Of a DNA stretch of 64,000 nt, positions 47,874-57,125 are shown piece by piece. Position 1 is the first letter of the stretch, and each line of letters begins with the position of its first letter. The notes below the pieces were generated by a model. It worked only from the letters and a program-made list of their open reading frames with translations. It had not been told where the DNA came from and made no database searches. The DNA is taken from contig NZ_PEBJ01000001.1 in the NCBI RefSeq assembly GCF_002802915.1, forward strand, positions 828,082-892,081, in the 5' to 3' direction. The position numbers and the translations under genes were made by a program. The DNA is from Bifidobacterium felsineum. GTDB taxonomy: Bacteria > Actinomycetota > Actinomycetes > Actinomycetales > Bifidobacteriaceae.

Positions 47874-49399
47874 TGCAGGTACAACCGGCCGCCGTTGAAG
47901 CCAACGGCTGGGGCTGGAGGCACGCAACGCGTAAGGATTTCGCGTTGCGTGCCGTTGATTTCACTATCCAGCCAGGTGAACGTGTACTCTTACTCGGCGC
48001 TTCGGGCGCTGGCAAAAGCACAATGATGGCTGGGCTCGCAGGCGTGCTTGGCGGCGATGAGGAAGGTGAGCAGGAAGGCTCGCTGACCATCGACGGCGTG
48101 GACGCCCGCGAAGCGCGAGGCCGCGTGGGCTTGGTGCTCCAAGACCCGGACTCGCAGATCATTCTTGAACGATTGGGCGATGACGCGGCATTCGGCTGTG
48201 AAAACCTGAACGTGCCACGTGAGGAGATTTGGCAGCGTGTGCGCGAATCCCTGAACCTTGTCGGTTTGGGAGACCTCGACCTCAATCGTTCCACTCGTCA
48301 TCTTTCCGGTGGCCAACGCCAGCGTCTGGCTTTGGCCGGCGTGCTCGCCATGAAGCCGGGACTGCTGCTGCTTGACGAGCCAACCGCGAACCTCGATCCC
48401 GAAGGCGTGGTCGAAGTGCATGACGCGGTGAAGAAAGTCGTTGAATCGACCGGCCAGACGATGGTAGTGGTGGAACACCATATTGATGTGTGGCTGGATA
48501 TGGTCGACCGTGTGATTGTGCTTGGCCGTCCTGAGCCAGGCTCTCCAGCCGGTGCGGTCATCGCCGATGGCAAGCCTGATGAAGTGTTCGCTGCAATGGG
48601 CGATGTGCTGGCTTCCGGTGGCGCATGGGTACCGGGGCGCACTATTCCCGACTATCGCCCGGGATCGGCCGCATCTCAGGCTGTACGTGTGCGCAATGTG
48701 ACCGCCGATACTTCCCAGACCGACGAACATACGCCAGTGTTGAGCTGCCGCAACTTAAGCTTCGGCCGAGGCAGTGCGCTGGGTACTGGTATCAATCTTG
48801 ATTTCTATCCTGGCGAAGTCACTGCTCTGATGGGTCCGAACGGTGCCGGCAAGTCAACATTCGCGCTGACGTTGGCCGGATTGCTGCCACCGGTTGATGG
48901 GCAAGTACTGATCGCGGAGAATCTTGCGCCTCGGGCAGATCGTCGTGAGCCGATTACATGGAAAAGCCGTGAACTCCTTGGCCGCATCGGCATGGTGTTC
49001 CAGGAGCCGGAACACCAGTTCGCAGCGAACTTCGTACGCGACGAAGTGGCCGTAGGCCCGAAATCGATGGGTAAAACCCAGGAAGAGGCCTATGCCATTG
49101 CGGATTCCATGCTCGAACGCATGAATCTGACGCGATTCGCACAGGCGAACCCATATACCTTGTCCGGCGGTGAGAAAAGACGCCTTTCCGTGGCCTCGAT
49201 GCTGGCCGCTGCGCCGCAAGTCTTGGTGATGGATGAGCCGACATTTGGTCAGGATTTCACCACTTGGACAGAGATGGTCAAGCTCATCGCAGCCATTCGC
49301 GATCAAGGTTCCTGCGTGATCATGGTGACGCACGATGAAGCGCTGGTGAATGCGCTGAGTGCACGTCGTGTGATGTTCCAAGAGGGGAGCCGAGCATGA
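47873..49399 (+). CDS. ykoD: ECF transporter double ATPase YkoD
   Basis: A 508-aa protein holding both EcfA domains. First: GASGAGKST, LSGGQRQRLALAG, LLLLDEPTANLD. Second: GPNGAGKST, LSGGEKRRLSVA, LVMDEPTFGQD. Q-loops VGLVLQDPDSQ and IGMVFQEPEHQ match EcfA proteins. Start overlaps the ykoE stop (TGATG), and the stop overlaps the ykoC start (ATGA), so the three are translationally coupled. Confidence 0.94.
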   Translation: MQVQPAAVEANGWGWRHATRKDFALRAVDFTIQPGERVLLLGASGAGKSTMMAGLAGVLGGDEEGEQEGSLTIDGVDAREARGRVGLVLQDPDSQIILERLGDDAAFGCENLNVPREEIWQRVRESLNLVGLGDLDLNRSTRHLSGGQRQRLALAGVLAMKPGLLLLDEPTANLDPEGVVEVHDAVKKVVESTGQTMVVVEHHIDVWLDMVDRVIVLGRPEPGSPAGAVIADGKPDEVFAAMGDVLASGGAWVPGRTIPDYRPGSAASQAVRVRNVTADTSQTDEHTPVLSCRNLSFGRGSALGTGINLDFYPGEVTALMGPNGAGKSTFALTLAGLLPPVDGQVLIAENLAPRADRREPITWKSRELLGRIGMVFQEPEHQFAANFVRDEVAVGPKSMGKTQEEAYAIADSMLERMNLTRFAQANPYTLSGGEKRRLSVASMLAAAPQVLVMDEPTFGQDFTTWTEMVKLIAAIRDQGSCVIMVTHDEALVNALSARRVMFQEGSRA

Positions 49400-50301
49400 G
49401 CGAACCCGTGCAGATTACCGTGCAGACGAATGAGACTGATAGTGCTGTCTCTGGTAAAACCGAAACCGCAACAATCTCCGATTATGTGACGGTCAGCCCA
49501 CAAGACAGCCGCGTGGAGCCGTTTAAGCCGGCTTCGCCCTCATGGTTCGTGGCACGCATCAATCCGGTGAGCCGCATTATCGGAGCGCTGCTGCTGTGCA
49601 TCCCGATGTTCTTCAGCTTAGATTTGGTCTCCGCATCCAGTGCGCTTGCCATTGAATTCGTGCTGCTGTGGATCGGCGGCGTGGCACCGTGGACCGTATG
49701 CCGCAAGACGTGGCCGGTGTGGATTGCCGCACTCGGCAGCTTTATCTCCGTATTTCTGTATGCACGAGTCTCCGGCGAGATTCTGTGGTCCGCCGGCTGG
49801 ATTGTGATTTCCGAGGGTTCGTTCCCTCTGGCTCTTGCCACGGCTATTCGTGTGGCCGCCATCGCCGTACCCGGCGTGATTCTGGCTCTGGGACTCGATC
49901 CCACCGATTTGGCGGACGGCTTGGTTGAAATCCTCCATTTCTCACCGCGATTCGTGTACGGCGGTCTCGCAGGCCTGCGCATGTTCACTTTGCTGCAGGA
50001 TGATTGGCGTGCTCTGGGTCTCTCTCAGCGCTCTCGTGGACTTGGTGATGGCAACGCCATAATGCGTGCGCTCTCTCAGGCATTCGGCCTTCTGGTGCTT
50101 TCCATCCGCCGCGCCACCAAGCTGGCAACCGCAATGGAAGCCCGAGGCTTCGGCTCCGACGCTCCACGTTCCCAAGCGCGCGTCTCGAGCCTTCATGCCA
50201 TTGACTGGGTCTTTTACGCCATTTGCCTTTCCATCCCATTCGCCGCCCTGGCCCTAGCCATCGCCACCGGCAATTGGCATTTCGCTTTTCAGGGTGCCTG
50301 A
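49396..50301 (+). CDS. ykoC: ECF transmembrane component YkoC (EcfT)
   Basis: A 301-aa membrane protein that couples YkoD to YkoE. About 45 polar N-terminal residues precede the first hydrophobic segment (IIGALLLCIPMFFSLDLV). The EcfT Ala-Arg-Gly motifs are seen in the SQRSRGLGD and AMEARGFGSD segments that touch the ATPases. Its last codons and stop lie inside the first hairpin of a 38-bp tandem repeat, so the C-terminal residues may vary between strains. Confidence 0.92.
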   Translation: MSEPVQITVQTNETDSAVSGKTETATISDYVTVSPQDSRVEPFKPASPSWFVARINPVSRIIGALLLCIPMFFSLDLVSASSALAIEFVLLWIGGVAPWTVCRKTWPVWIAALGSFISVFLYARVSGEILWSAGWIVISEGSFPLALATAIRVAAIAVPGVILALGLDPTDLADGLVEILHFSPRFVYGGLAGLRMFTLLQDDWRALGLSQRSRGLGDGNAIMRALSQAFGLLVLSIRRATKLATAMEARGFGSDAPRSQARVSSLHAIDWVFYAICLSIPFAALALAIATGNWHFAFQGA

Positions 50302-50376
50302 AAAGCGTCAACAAGCACAGTGCTTTTCAGGGTGCTTGAAAAGCGTCAACAAGCACAGTGCTTTCCAAGGTGCTTA
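50284..50376 (+). repeat. 38-bp tandem repeat of hairpins at the 3' end of ykoC
   Basis: Units begin at 50284, 50322 and 50360 (period 38, about 2.4 copies). Each starts GCTTTTCAGGGTGCCTG and continues AAAAGCGTCAACAAGCACAG. The first unit forms a perfect GCTTTTCAGG/CCTGAAAAGC stem; the second has one mismatch; the third is truncated. The array begins inside ykoC. Confidence 0.8.
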
Positions 50377-50385
50377 GTTTTTCTC

Positions 50386-50434
50386 GGCTCCCCTTGTCAG
50401 GGGAGCTGTCAGCGCAGCTGACTGAGGGGTAGCC
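50386..50434 (+). repeat. GCTCCCC double-hairpin repeat, copy 2
   Basis: GGCTCCCCTTGTCAGGGGAG forms hairpin 1, and GTCAGCGCAGCTGAC forms hairpin 2. The outer ends GGCTCCCC and GGGGTAGCC are also nearly complementary. Same family as copies at 55160 and 60714. Confidence 0.7.
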
Positions 50435-50498
50435 AATAGTGCAGGACCATTTATTTGTGATGCATGCTTTCCGTCACCTCCGCTGTACATCCTTGCGG

Positions 50499-50504
50499 TA
50501 GGCT
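50499..50504 (+). promoter_or_regulatory. -10-like box for a leaderless start
   Basis: TAGGCT lies 7 nt before the ATG at 50512; no Shine-Dalgarno is present. Confidence 0.4.
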
Positions 50505-50511
50505 AAGGCCT

Positions 50512-51381
50512 ATGCCGATTAATGCCCAGATTCTTGATAATCCGAAGTCGGACCGTGTGCGCCGCATCGCTGACCTTGCGCGTGCCAAAGGTCGCGAACG
50601 TTCGGGTCGCTTCCTCATTGAAGGCCCACAGGCGGTGCGCGAAGCCGTCACCTGGCGACCGGATGCAGTACAGGACCTGTATGTGGAGGTCTCCCAGGCT
50701 CTGGAACATCCGCGCATCATTTCGTCCACATTGGAAAAAATCGTGGACAAATCGCAGGATGCCACGATTTATGTGCATCAGTGCACCGGCGATGTCATCC
50801 GCCATATCAGCAAGGACGCACAAGGTATTTTGGCTGTGGGCAATGCGCGCGCGATGCATACTGAGGTTGAGGATGTGGAGCTGCAGAAGAATCCGCAGAT
50901 CGCTGCGTTCTGGCAGGTCCGCGATCCCGGTAATGCCGGCACGGTGATTCGTGCGGCCGATGCGGCCGGCTGCGATGCCGTCATTTTCGTGGATGATTGC
51001 GTTGATCCGCTCAATCCCAAGGTGATCCGCTCCACAGTCGGCTCGTTGTTCCATATTCCTGTGCTGCAGATGGGTACTGAGGAGTTCTTCAGCTGGGCCG
51101 CTGACCATAATATGGACGTGTGGGCAGCCGATGTGTATGGTACCGAGAACCACAAGCCGGAAAGCCTACCTCAAGTGCTGGCGGACGCTTCCGCAGTGGC
51201 AGCCGGTAAAGCTGTGCTGTTCGGCAACGAAGCGCGCGGTTTGGAGCCTGAAATTCTTGAGCAATGCCAGCGTATTATTTCCATCCCGCTCTACGGAAAA
51301 GCCGAATCATTGAACCTTGGCACTTCGGCTGCGGTCATGCTGATGAGCTTGGCTATGTCGGGTCATATTGAAACAATGTGA
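50512..51381 (+). CDS. SpoU/TrmH-family RNA 2'-O-methyltransferase
   Basis: A 289-aa AdoMet-dependent enzyme that methylates a ribose in rRNA or tRNA. The N-terminal substrate-binding domain (KGRERSGRFLIEGPQAVREAV) precedes the SPOUT knot. Knot motifs are NPQIAAFWQVRDPGNAGTVI (motif 1), GKAVLFGNEARGLEPEI (motif 2) and ISIPLYGKAESLNLGTSAAV (motif 3, with the Asn and Ser of the active site). The start at 50512 is inferred leaderless; an upstream frame from 50464 has no support. Target base unknown. It lies 66 bp before pheS. Confidence 0.88.
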   Translation: MPINAQILDNPKSDRVRRIADLARAKGRERSGRFLIEGPQAVREAVTWRPDAVQDLYVEVSQALEHPRIISSTLEKIVDKSQDATIYVHQCTGDVIRHISKDAQGILAVGNARAMHTEVEDVELQKNPQIAAFWQVRDPGNAGTVIRAADAAGCDAVIFVDDCVDPLNPKVIRSTVGSLFHIPVLQMGTEEFFSWAADHNMDVWAADVYGTENHKPESLPQVLADASAVAAGKAVLFGNEARGLEPEILEQCQRIISIPLYGKAESLNLGTSAAVMLMSLAMSGHIETM

Positions 51382-51446
51382 GTTTGGAAAATACGCTGCA
51401 AACATTAGAAAACCGCGTTGAGTAATCATCGAACGAAAGGGTTCTC

Positions 51447-52514
51447 GTGGCAGAACAATTGGTGTTCGATGCTGATCAGGTAACCGCTGCGGTTGCCGAG
51501 GGCATCGAGAAAATCCAGAACGCCTCCAATCTGGAGGAGCTGAAGGCTATCAGGACGCAGTATGCAGGCGCTGATTCTGCGATGACTCGTGCCAGCAAGG
51601 CCATCGGTTCGCTCCCTGTAGATAAGAAGAAGGACGCGGGCAAGCTTATGGGCAAGCTGCGCGCCGACTTCGGCCGCGCATATGGACCCAAGGAAGCAGA
51701 ACTCAAGGAAGCCGCTGAGAAGGCTGCTCTGGCTGCTGAAACCGTGGATATGACCCTGCCGGTGAACCGCAAGCCGCTGGGCGCCCGTCACCCGCTGGCC
51801 AAGCTGATGGAAGACGTCGAGGACTTCTTCATCTCCATGGGCTGGCAGATTTCCTCCGGCCCGGAAATTGAAGCCGAATGGTACAACTTCGACTCCCTGA
51901 ACTTCGGCCCTGACCACCCGGCCCGCCAGATGCAGGACACCTTCTACGTCAAGGGCAACCAGGCCAAGGATGCCGCTGGCTTCGTGGGCTCCAACATGGT
52001 GGTGCGCACGCAGACCTCCTCCGATCAGGTTCGCGCACTGCTCACCCGTGGCGTGCCACTGTACATCGCCAGCCCGGGCCGTGTGTTCCGTACCGATGAG
52101 CTTGACGCCACCCATACGCCGGTGTTCCACCAATGCGAAGCCCTTGCCGTCGACAAGCACCTGACCATGGCCGATTTGAAGGGCGTGCTGGACAAGCTCG
52201 CCGTGGCCATGTTCGGTCCGGAAGCCAAGACCCGTTTGCGTCCGAGCTACTTCCCGTTCACTGAACCGAGTGCCGAGCTTGACCTGTGGTTCCCCGATAA
52301 GAAGGGTGGTCCGGGCTGGCTCGAATGGGGCGGTTGCGGCATGGTGAACCCGAACGTGTTGAAGTCCGCCGGCATCGACCCGGACGTGTACACCGGCTTC
52401 GCCTTCGGCGTGGGCATGGAGCGCACGCTGCTGCTGCGCAGCGACATCAACGATATGCACGACCTGGTCGAAGGCGACGTGCGTTTCGCCGAACAGTTTG
52501 TGATGGGGGAGTGA
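51447..52514 (+). CDS. pheS: Phenylalanyl-tRNA synthetase alpha subunit
   Basis: A 355-aa class II synthetase subunit. An N-terminal coiled coil (about 1-85) is followed by the catalytic core: motif 1 near [19 protein letters not shown], motif 2 [19 protein letters not shown] and motif 3 [15 protein letters not shown]. Start is a GTG at 51447 behind GAAAGGG. Works as an alpha2beta2 enzyme with PheT, encoded 7 bp downstream. Confidence 0.96.
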   Translation: MAEQLVFDADQVTAAVAEGIEKIQNASNLEELKAIRTQYAGADSAMTRASKAIGSLPVDKKKDAGKLMGKLRADFGRAYGPKEAELKEAAEKAALAAETVDMTLPVNRKPLGARHPLAKLMEDVEDFFISMGWQISSGPEIEAEWYNFDSLNFGPDHPARQMQDTFYVKGNQAKDAAGFVGSNMVVRTQTSSDQVRALLTRGVPLYIASPGRVFRTDELDATHTPVFHQCEALAVDKHLTMADLKGVLDKLAVAMFGPEAKTRLRPSYFPFTEPSAELDLWFPDKKGGPGWLEWGGCGMVNPNVLKSAGIDPDVYTGFAFGVGMERTLLLRSDINDMHDLVEGDVRFAEQFVMGE

Positions 52515-52521
52515 TTCAGCC

Positions 52522-55131
52522 ATGCCTATGATCGATATCGATTGGCTCAAGGACCATGTCGAGGTTCCGGAAGGCCTGACCTACGAGCAGCTCGCCAAGG
52601 ACCTCGTCAAGGTGGGCCTTGAGGAAGAGGAGATTCACGCCTCCCAGGTGACCGGCCCGATCGTGGTCGGCTACGTGGTGGACGCCACCCCGGAACCGCA
52701 GAAGAACGGCAAGATCATCAACTGGTGCCATGTTGACTGCGGCGACGAATGGAACGAAACCGACGAGAACGGCAACAAGGTTCCGCGCGGCATTATCTGC
52801 GGCGCTCCGAACATGAAGGCCGGCGAGAAGGTCGTCGTGACCCTGCCGGGTGCCGTGCTGCCTGGTGATTTCAAGATTGAGCCGCGTAAGACCTACGGCC
52901 ACGTCTCGAACGGCATGTGCGCCTCCGAGCGCGAGCTGGGCCTTGGCGACAACCATAACGGCATCATCCTGCTGCGCGAATACGGTTTCACCGAAGCCGA
53001 ATATGAAGCTCTGAAGCCCGGCCAGGATGCCATGCACCTTCTGCACTTGGATCAGCCGCTGCTCGAGATCAACATCACCCCGGACCGTGGCTACACGCTG
53101 TCCTACCGTGGCGTGGCCCGTGAATACCACCACTCCACCGGTGCTCCGTACACCGATCCGGCGATTGCCCTGAACGAGAAGGCCCCGGAACCGGCCGACT
53201 ACCAGCCGGGCACCAAGGTGGACATCGACATCGAAATCGACGACAACAACCCGATTCACGGTGTTCCTGGATGCGATCGCTACTACGCCCGCATCGTCAG
53301 GAACTTCGACCCGACCGCCAAGACCCCGAACTGGATGCGCCGCCGCCTGACCCGTGCAGGCATGCGCTCCCTGTCTCTGGCAGTGGATGTGACCAACTAC
53401 GTGATGCTGGACCTCGGCCAGCCGATGCACGCCTACGATCTCGACAAGCTCGAAGGCCCGATTGTGGTCCGTCGCGCCAACGCCGGTGAGAAGCTCACCA
53501 CGCTGGATGGCAAGGAACATGAGCTCAGCGTCGAAGATCTGCTCATCACCGACTCCCCGAACGGCGAGCGTGGCTCCCGAATCATCGGCCTTGCCGGTGT
53601 GATGGGTGGTCTGTACGGCGAAGTGACCGCCGACACCAAGAACATCCTTCTGGAAGCCGCACACTTCGATCAGGTGACCATCGCGCGTTCTGCACGTCGC
53701 CACAAGACTCCGTCCGAGGCCTCCCGTCGCTTCGAACGCGGTGTGGATACCGCGTTGCAGCCGGCCGCCGCTCAGATGGCCGCCGAACTGCTGGCCAAGT
53801 ACGGCAATGGCGAGCCGAGCGAGCACCCGAACGATGTGAACAACACGGTTCGCCGTAAGGTCATCCACTTCAAGGCTTCCGAAGTGGCTCGCGTGGCCGG
53901 CCTCGATGTGGACATCAACCGCATTTCCGACATCCTCACCGACATCGGCTGCACGGTTGCCGGCGGCGGCAACGGTGAGTTCTCCGTGACTCCGCCGACT
54001 TGGCGCCCTGATCTGAACGAGCCATGCGATCTGGTCGAAGAGATCGCCCGCCTGGTCGGTTACGACAAGATTCCGGTCACCGTGCCGCCGGCTCCGGTGG
54101 AAGGCCTCGTGGGCCTGACCCCGAACCAGCTGCGCCGCCGTCGCATCGCGGACGAACTCGCCGAGTACGGCATGGTGGAAGCGCTGAGCTACCCGTTCGT
54201 GGGCGATGAGGATTATAAGGCCTTCGGCTATGATCCCGAGTCCACCAAGAAGGTCAGTGTGGAGATCGCCAACCCGCTGTACGGCGATCGCCCGTACCTG
54301 CGTCGTGAGATTCTGCCGACCCTGGCCACCACCGTGCAGCGCAACATCCGTCGCGGCATCGAGAACGTGTCCTTGTACGAGCTGGGCCACGTCTATCTGT
54401 GGGATCCGGAAGCTCCGGCCATCCCGGCACTGCCGGGCGGCGTGCGCCCGACCGACGAGCAGCTGGCCGCACTCGACGCCGGTTTGCCGGACCAGCCCGA
54501 CCATGTTGCCGGTATTCTGACCGGTCTGGCTGAGGATGCCGGCTGGCTGGGCGGCAAGCGTCCGGTCGATTGGTCCGATGCCGTGGAAGCCGTGCGCCGC
54601 ATCGCCGGCCGCATCGGCGCGAACATCACGCTTGATCAGCCCGCCGCCGACGATGTGCCCGCACAATGGCATCCGGGTCGCGCCGCCCGCGTGATGGCTG
54701 GCGATGTGTTCGCCGGCTGGGTGGGTGAGCTGCACCCACGCGTCAACGAAGCCCTTGGTTTCCCGGAGCATTCCGCCGCCTTTGAGCTGAACCTCACCGA
54801 CCTGTTCTCCACTTTGACGGGCAAGCCGGTTCAGGCCAAGCCGATTTCCACCTTCCCGCCGGTCAAGCAGGACCTGGCCTTCACCGTGGACGATACGGTC
54901 AGCGCCGCTCAGGTGGAAGCCGTGATTCGCGAAGCCGCAGGCGCCAACCTCGAATCCATCGAACTGTTCGACGTGTTCACCGGTGAGCAGGTGGGCGAAG
55001 GCAAGAAGTCCCTGGCATATGCCGTGGTCTTCCGTTCCCCGAGCAAGACGCTTTCCGCTGAAGACAGCGAGGCGATTCGCGCGGATATCGTCGCCGCGGC
55101 GGCAAAGATCGGTGCGCAGTTGCGCGCCTGA
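52522..55131 (+). CDS. pheT: Phenylalanyl-tRNA synthetase beta subunit
   Basis: An 869-aa subunit of normal to slightly long size. Domains in order: tRNA-binding OB fold (about 40-160), B3/B4 editing domain (about 220-400, with TNYVMLDLGQPMHAYD), B5 domain (about 425-495), class II-like core and a C-terminal anticodon-binding FDX-ACB domain (PVKQDLAFTVDDTVSAAQVE to the end). The ATG at 52522 follows GGGGGAG; ATG at 52528 is an alternative. Confidence 0.96.
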   Translation: MPMIDIDWLKDHVEVPEGLTYEQLAKDLVKVGLEEEEIHASQVTGPIVVGYVVDATPEPQKNGKIINWCHVDCGDEWNETDENGNKVPRGIICGAPNMKAGEKVVVTLPGAVLPGDFKIEPRKTYGHVSNGMCASERELGLGDNHNGIILLREYGFTEAEYEALKPGQDAMHLLHLDQPLLEINITPDRGYTLSYRGVAREYHHSTGAPYTDPAIALNEKAPEPADYQPGTKVDIDIEIDDNNPIHGVPGCDRYYARIVRNFDPTAKTPNWMRRRLTRAGMRSLSLAVDVTNYVMLDLGQPMHAYDLDKLEGPIVVRRANAGEKLTTLDGKEHELSVEDLLITDSPNGERGSRIIGLAGVMGGLYGEVTADTKNILLEAAHFDQVTIARSARRHKTPSEASRRFERGVDTALQPAAAQMAAELLAKYGNGEPSEHPNDVNNTVRRKVIHFKASEVARVAGLDVDINRISDILTDIGCTVAGGGNGEFSVTPPTWRPDLNEPCDLVEEIARLVGYDKIPVTVPPAPVEGLVGLTPNQLRRRRIADELAEYGMVEALSYPFVGDEDYKAFGYDPESTKKVSVEIANPLYGDRPYLRREILPTLATTVQRNIRRGIENVSLYELGHVYLWDPEAPAIPALPGGVRPTDEQLAALDAGLPDQPDHVAGILTGLAEDAGWLGGKRPVDWSDAVEAVRRIAGRIGANITLDQPAADDVPAQWHPGRAARVMAGDVFAGWVGELHPRVNEALGFPEHSAAFELNLTDLFSTLTGKPVQAKPISTFPPVKQDLAFTVDDTVSAAQVEAVIREAAGANLESIELFDVFTGEQVGEGKKSLAYAVVFRSPSKTLSAEDSEAIRADIVAAAAKIGAQLRA

Positions 55132-55159
55132 CCCGTCATCAGGTTTCCCTCGGACTGCT

Positions 55160-55207
55160 GGCTCCTCTCTGTGAGAGGGGCCAGCAGCACAGCGGCTGAG
55201 GGGAGCC
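55160..55207 (+). repeat. GCTCCTCTC double-hairpin repeat, copy 3
   Basis: GGCTCCTCTCTGTGAGAGG is hairpin 1. The outer ends GGCTCC and GGAGCC are complementary. The second hairpin (CAGCAGCACAGCGGCTG) is less regular than in copies 2 and 4. It lies between pheT and the DUF4190-like gene. Confidence 0.65.
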
Positions 55208-55239
55208 TTACCTATATGTGATACACAGTAAGGAGCGCC

Positions 55240-55878
55240 ATGAGCCAGCCAGAACAGCAAACACCGGAATACGGGCAGTACAAGCAGCCTGAATACGGTG
55301 CCATGGCTGGGCAATATGGCCCCAATTACAACCCATATCTGTATGGCGCTCCCGAATCCGATTCCCAGCAGAATGCTGCAACGGCACAGCAATCAGCAGA
55401 CAGCGTGCCTGCGGGTGCTGCGCAACCGCAGAATACGCAGGGATATTATCCGGGTGGATATCCTGGAACACAGGGCCAGCCTTATGGTCAGACCGGTCAG
55501 GGCAATTCCGCCTTCAACCAAGGCGGCAAGCCCTATCAGCCGCATTATTACAACGGCATTGATTTGAATGACCCCAATCAGAATCCTCTGTACGGTCATT
55601 GGGATTCATATGCGATCATTTCCTTCGTACTGGCGTTGTTCTTCCCTGTTCCGGTGCTATCGGCGCTGATGGGCATCCTCGCCATGTGGCGTACGCGCAC
55701 CTTCCATATGAAGGGCTTCGGCTTGGCCCTGGCGGCAGTGATACTGAATGTGCTGTATACGCTGGCCGTTATCTGGATGGCGCTCAATGGCTATGATGCC
55801 ATGAGTCTCTATCAGGAGGCGTTGCAGCAACTCACCGGTGGGGCCGGTTCTTCCTCCGGTGATTCCATTTCCGCTTGA
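55240..55878 (+). CDS. DUF4190-like membrane protein with Gln/Tyr/Pro/Gly-rich N-terminus
   Basis: A 212-aa protein. Residues 1-115 are a disordered region of Q, G, Y, P and N with PEYGQYKQPEYG-like repeats. Residues about 122-185 hold two hydrophobic segments (DSYAIISFVLALFFPVPVLS and GFGLALAAVILNVLYTLAVI) separated by GILAMWRTRTFHMK, the DUF4190 arrangement. AAGGAGCG precedes the ATG. It resembles in plan, but not in domain, the TM2 protein encoded at 9561. Function unknown. Confidence 0.78.
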   Translation: MSQPEQQTPEYGQYKQPEYGAMAGQYGPNYNPYLYGAPESDSQQNAATAQQSADSVPAGAAQPQNTQGYYPGGYPGTQGQPYGQTGQGNSAFNQGGKPYQPHYYNGIDLNDPNQNPLYGHWDSYAIISFVLALFFPVPVLSALMGILAMWRTRTFHMKGFGLALAAVILNVLYTLAVIWMALNGYDAMSLYQEALQQLTGGAGSSSGDSISA

Positions 55879-55958
55879 TTGCCGCGCGATTGCTACACGG
55901 CTGCTATGCGGCCTGCACGCGATTGCGATTGCTGTGCGTTGGTGAGCCAACACACCCA

Positions 55959-55994
55959 TGCATAACTATGCATAAGTCTGCATAATCATGTATA
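55959..55994. promoter_or_regulatory. Pair of ArgR operator boxes before argC
   Basis: TGCATAACTATGCATA (55959-55974) and TGCATAATCATGTATA (55979-55994) start 20 bp apart, the tandem spacing used by hexameric ArgR. They lie 37-72 bp before argC. Confidence 0.85.
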
Positions 55995-56030
55995 CTCATC
56001 CCAGGTTACATCAGTTGAAAAGAGATGAGT

Positions 56031-57125
56031 ATGCCGAAATATTCAGTGGCCGTGGCCGGTGCCACGGGATACGCCGGAGGTGAGGCGCTGCGTATTCTTG
56101 CCGCCCACCCTGACTTTGAAGTCACCTGCGTGGCAGGTCATTCCTCCGTGGGCGATTCCATGGCCAAGCATATGCCGCACATTCCGCAATTGGCTGGGCT
56201 TACGGTGGAAGACACCACGCCGGACGTCTTGAACGGTCACGATGTCATCATCCTCGCCCTGCCGCATGGTGCTTCGGGCAAATTGGCTTCGCAGCTTGAT
56301 CCCAATGCCATCGTTGTCGACCTTGGCGCCGATCATCGCCTTGAAGAGAAAAGCGCGTGGGATGAGTTCTACGGTGGCGACTTCTACGAGCACTGGACCT
56401 ACGGTATGCCGGAACTCATCACCGGCAAGAACGCCACTGGAGACTACACCCGCCAGCGTGAAGCGTTGCCCGGTACCAAGCGCATCGCCGGACCTGGCTG
56501 CAATGTGACGGCAACCACTTTGGCTCTGCAGCCGGCCATTGCCGAGGGACTGATTGAGCCGGAGGACATTGTGGCCGATTTGGTCGTCGGCTACTCCGGC
56601 GCAGGTAAGAACCTGAAACGCACGAATCTGCTGGCTTCCGAGGCCTTGCAGTCCGCACTGCCATATGGCGTCGGCGGCACACATCGCCATATTCCTGAGA
56701 TTCTGCAGAACTTCGCGCATGCCGCCGGCAAGAGCGCCGCAGCCGCCAATGAATTCACGCTGGGCTTCACGCCGGTTCTGGCCCCCATGTCCCGTGGCAT
56801 TCTCGCCACCGTTTCCGCCCATATGAGCGAAAAGGCGCTTGGCATGAGCGACGAGGAAATTCGCGGCGTATGGGCCAAGGCCTATGAAGGCCAGGACTTC
56901 ATGGTGCTGCTGCCCGAAGGCATGCTGCCGGCAACAGGCAATGTGATTGGCTCCAACGCTGCGCATTTGCAGGTGGTCGTTGACCGTAAGTCAAAGCGAC
57001 TGTACGCATTTTCAGCTATTGATAACCTCAACCGTGGAACAGCCGGTCAAGCGGTACAGTCACTGAATGTCGCACTGGGTCTGCCTGAGGATGCAGGCCT
57101 GACCAAGATTGGAGTAGCCCCGTGA
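56031..57125 (+). CDS. argC: N-acetyl-gamma-glutamyl-phosphate reductase
   Basis: A 364-aa NADPH-dependent enzyme making N-acetylglutamate semialdehyde, step 3 of arginine synthesis. The Rossmann motif AVAGATGYAGGEALRIL and the catalytic Cys in GPGCNVTATTLAL are present, with the C-terminal His region GGTHRHIPEI. I prefer the ATG at 56031; an ATG at 56025 (adding Met-Ser) leaves no room for the purine-rich GAAAAGAGA. First gene of the cluster, behind two ArgR boxes. Overlaps argJ by 4 bp. Confidence 0.95.
   Translation: MPKYSVAVAGATGYAGGEALRILAAHPDFEVTCVAGHSSVGDSMAKHMPHIPQLAGLTVEDTTPDVLNGHDVIILALPHGASGKLASQLDPNAIVVDLGADHRLEEKSAWDEFYGGDFYEHWTYGMPELITGKNATGDYTRQREALPGTKRIAGPGCNVTATTLALQPAIAEGLIEPEDIVADLVVGYSGAGKNLKRTNLLASEALQSALPYGVGGTHRHIPEILQNFAHAAGKSAAAANEFTLGFTPVLAPMSRGILATVSAHMSEKALGMSDEEIRGVWAKAYEGQDFMVLLPEGMLPATGNVIGSNAAHLQVVVDRKSKRLYAFSAIDNLNRGTAGQAVQSLNVALGLPEDAGLTKIGVAP

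Noticed and set aside
50284..50376. Tandem 38-bp units considered as a CRISPR array
   Set aside because: The units abut with no unique spacers, there are under three of them, and no cas gene is nearby.
52516..55392. A 958-codon open frame on the minus strand opposite pheT
   Set aside because: The same shadow effect: pheT is unmistakable on the plus strand, and the antisense product shows no family motif.
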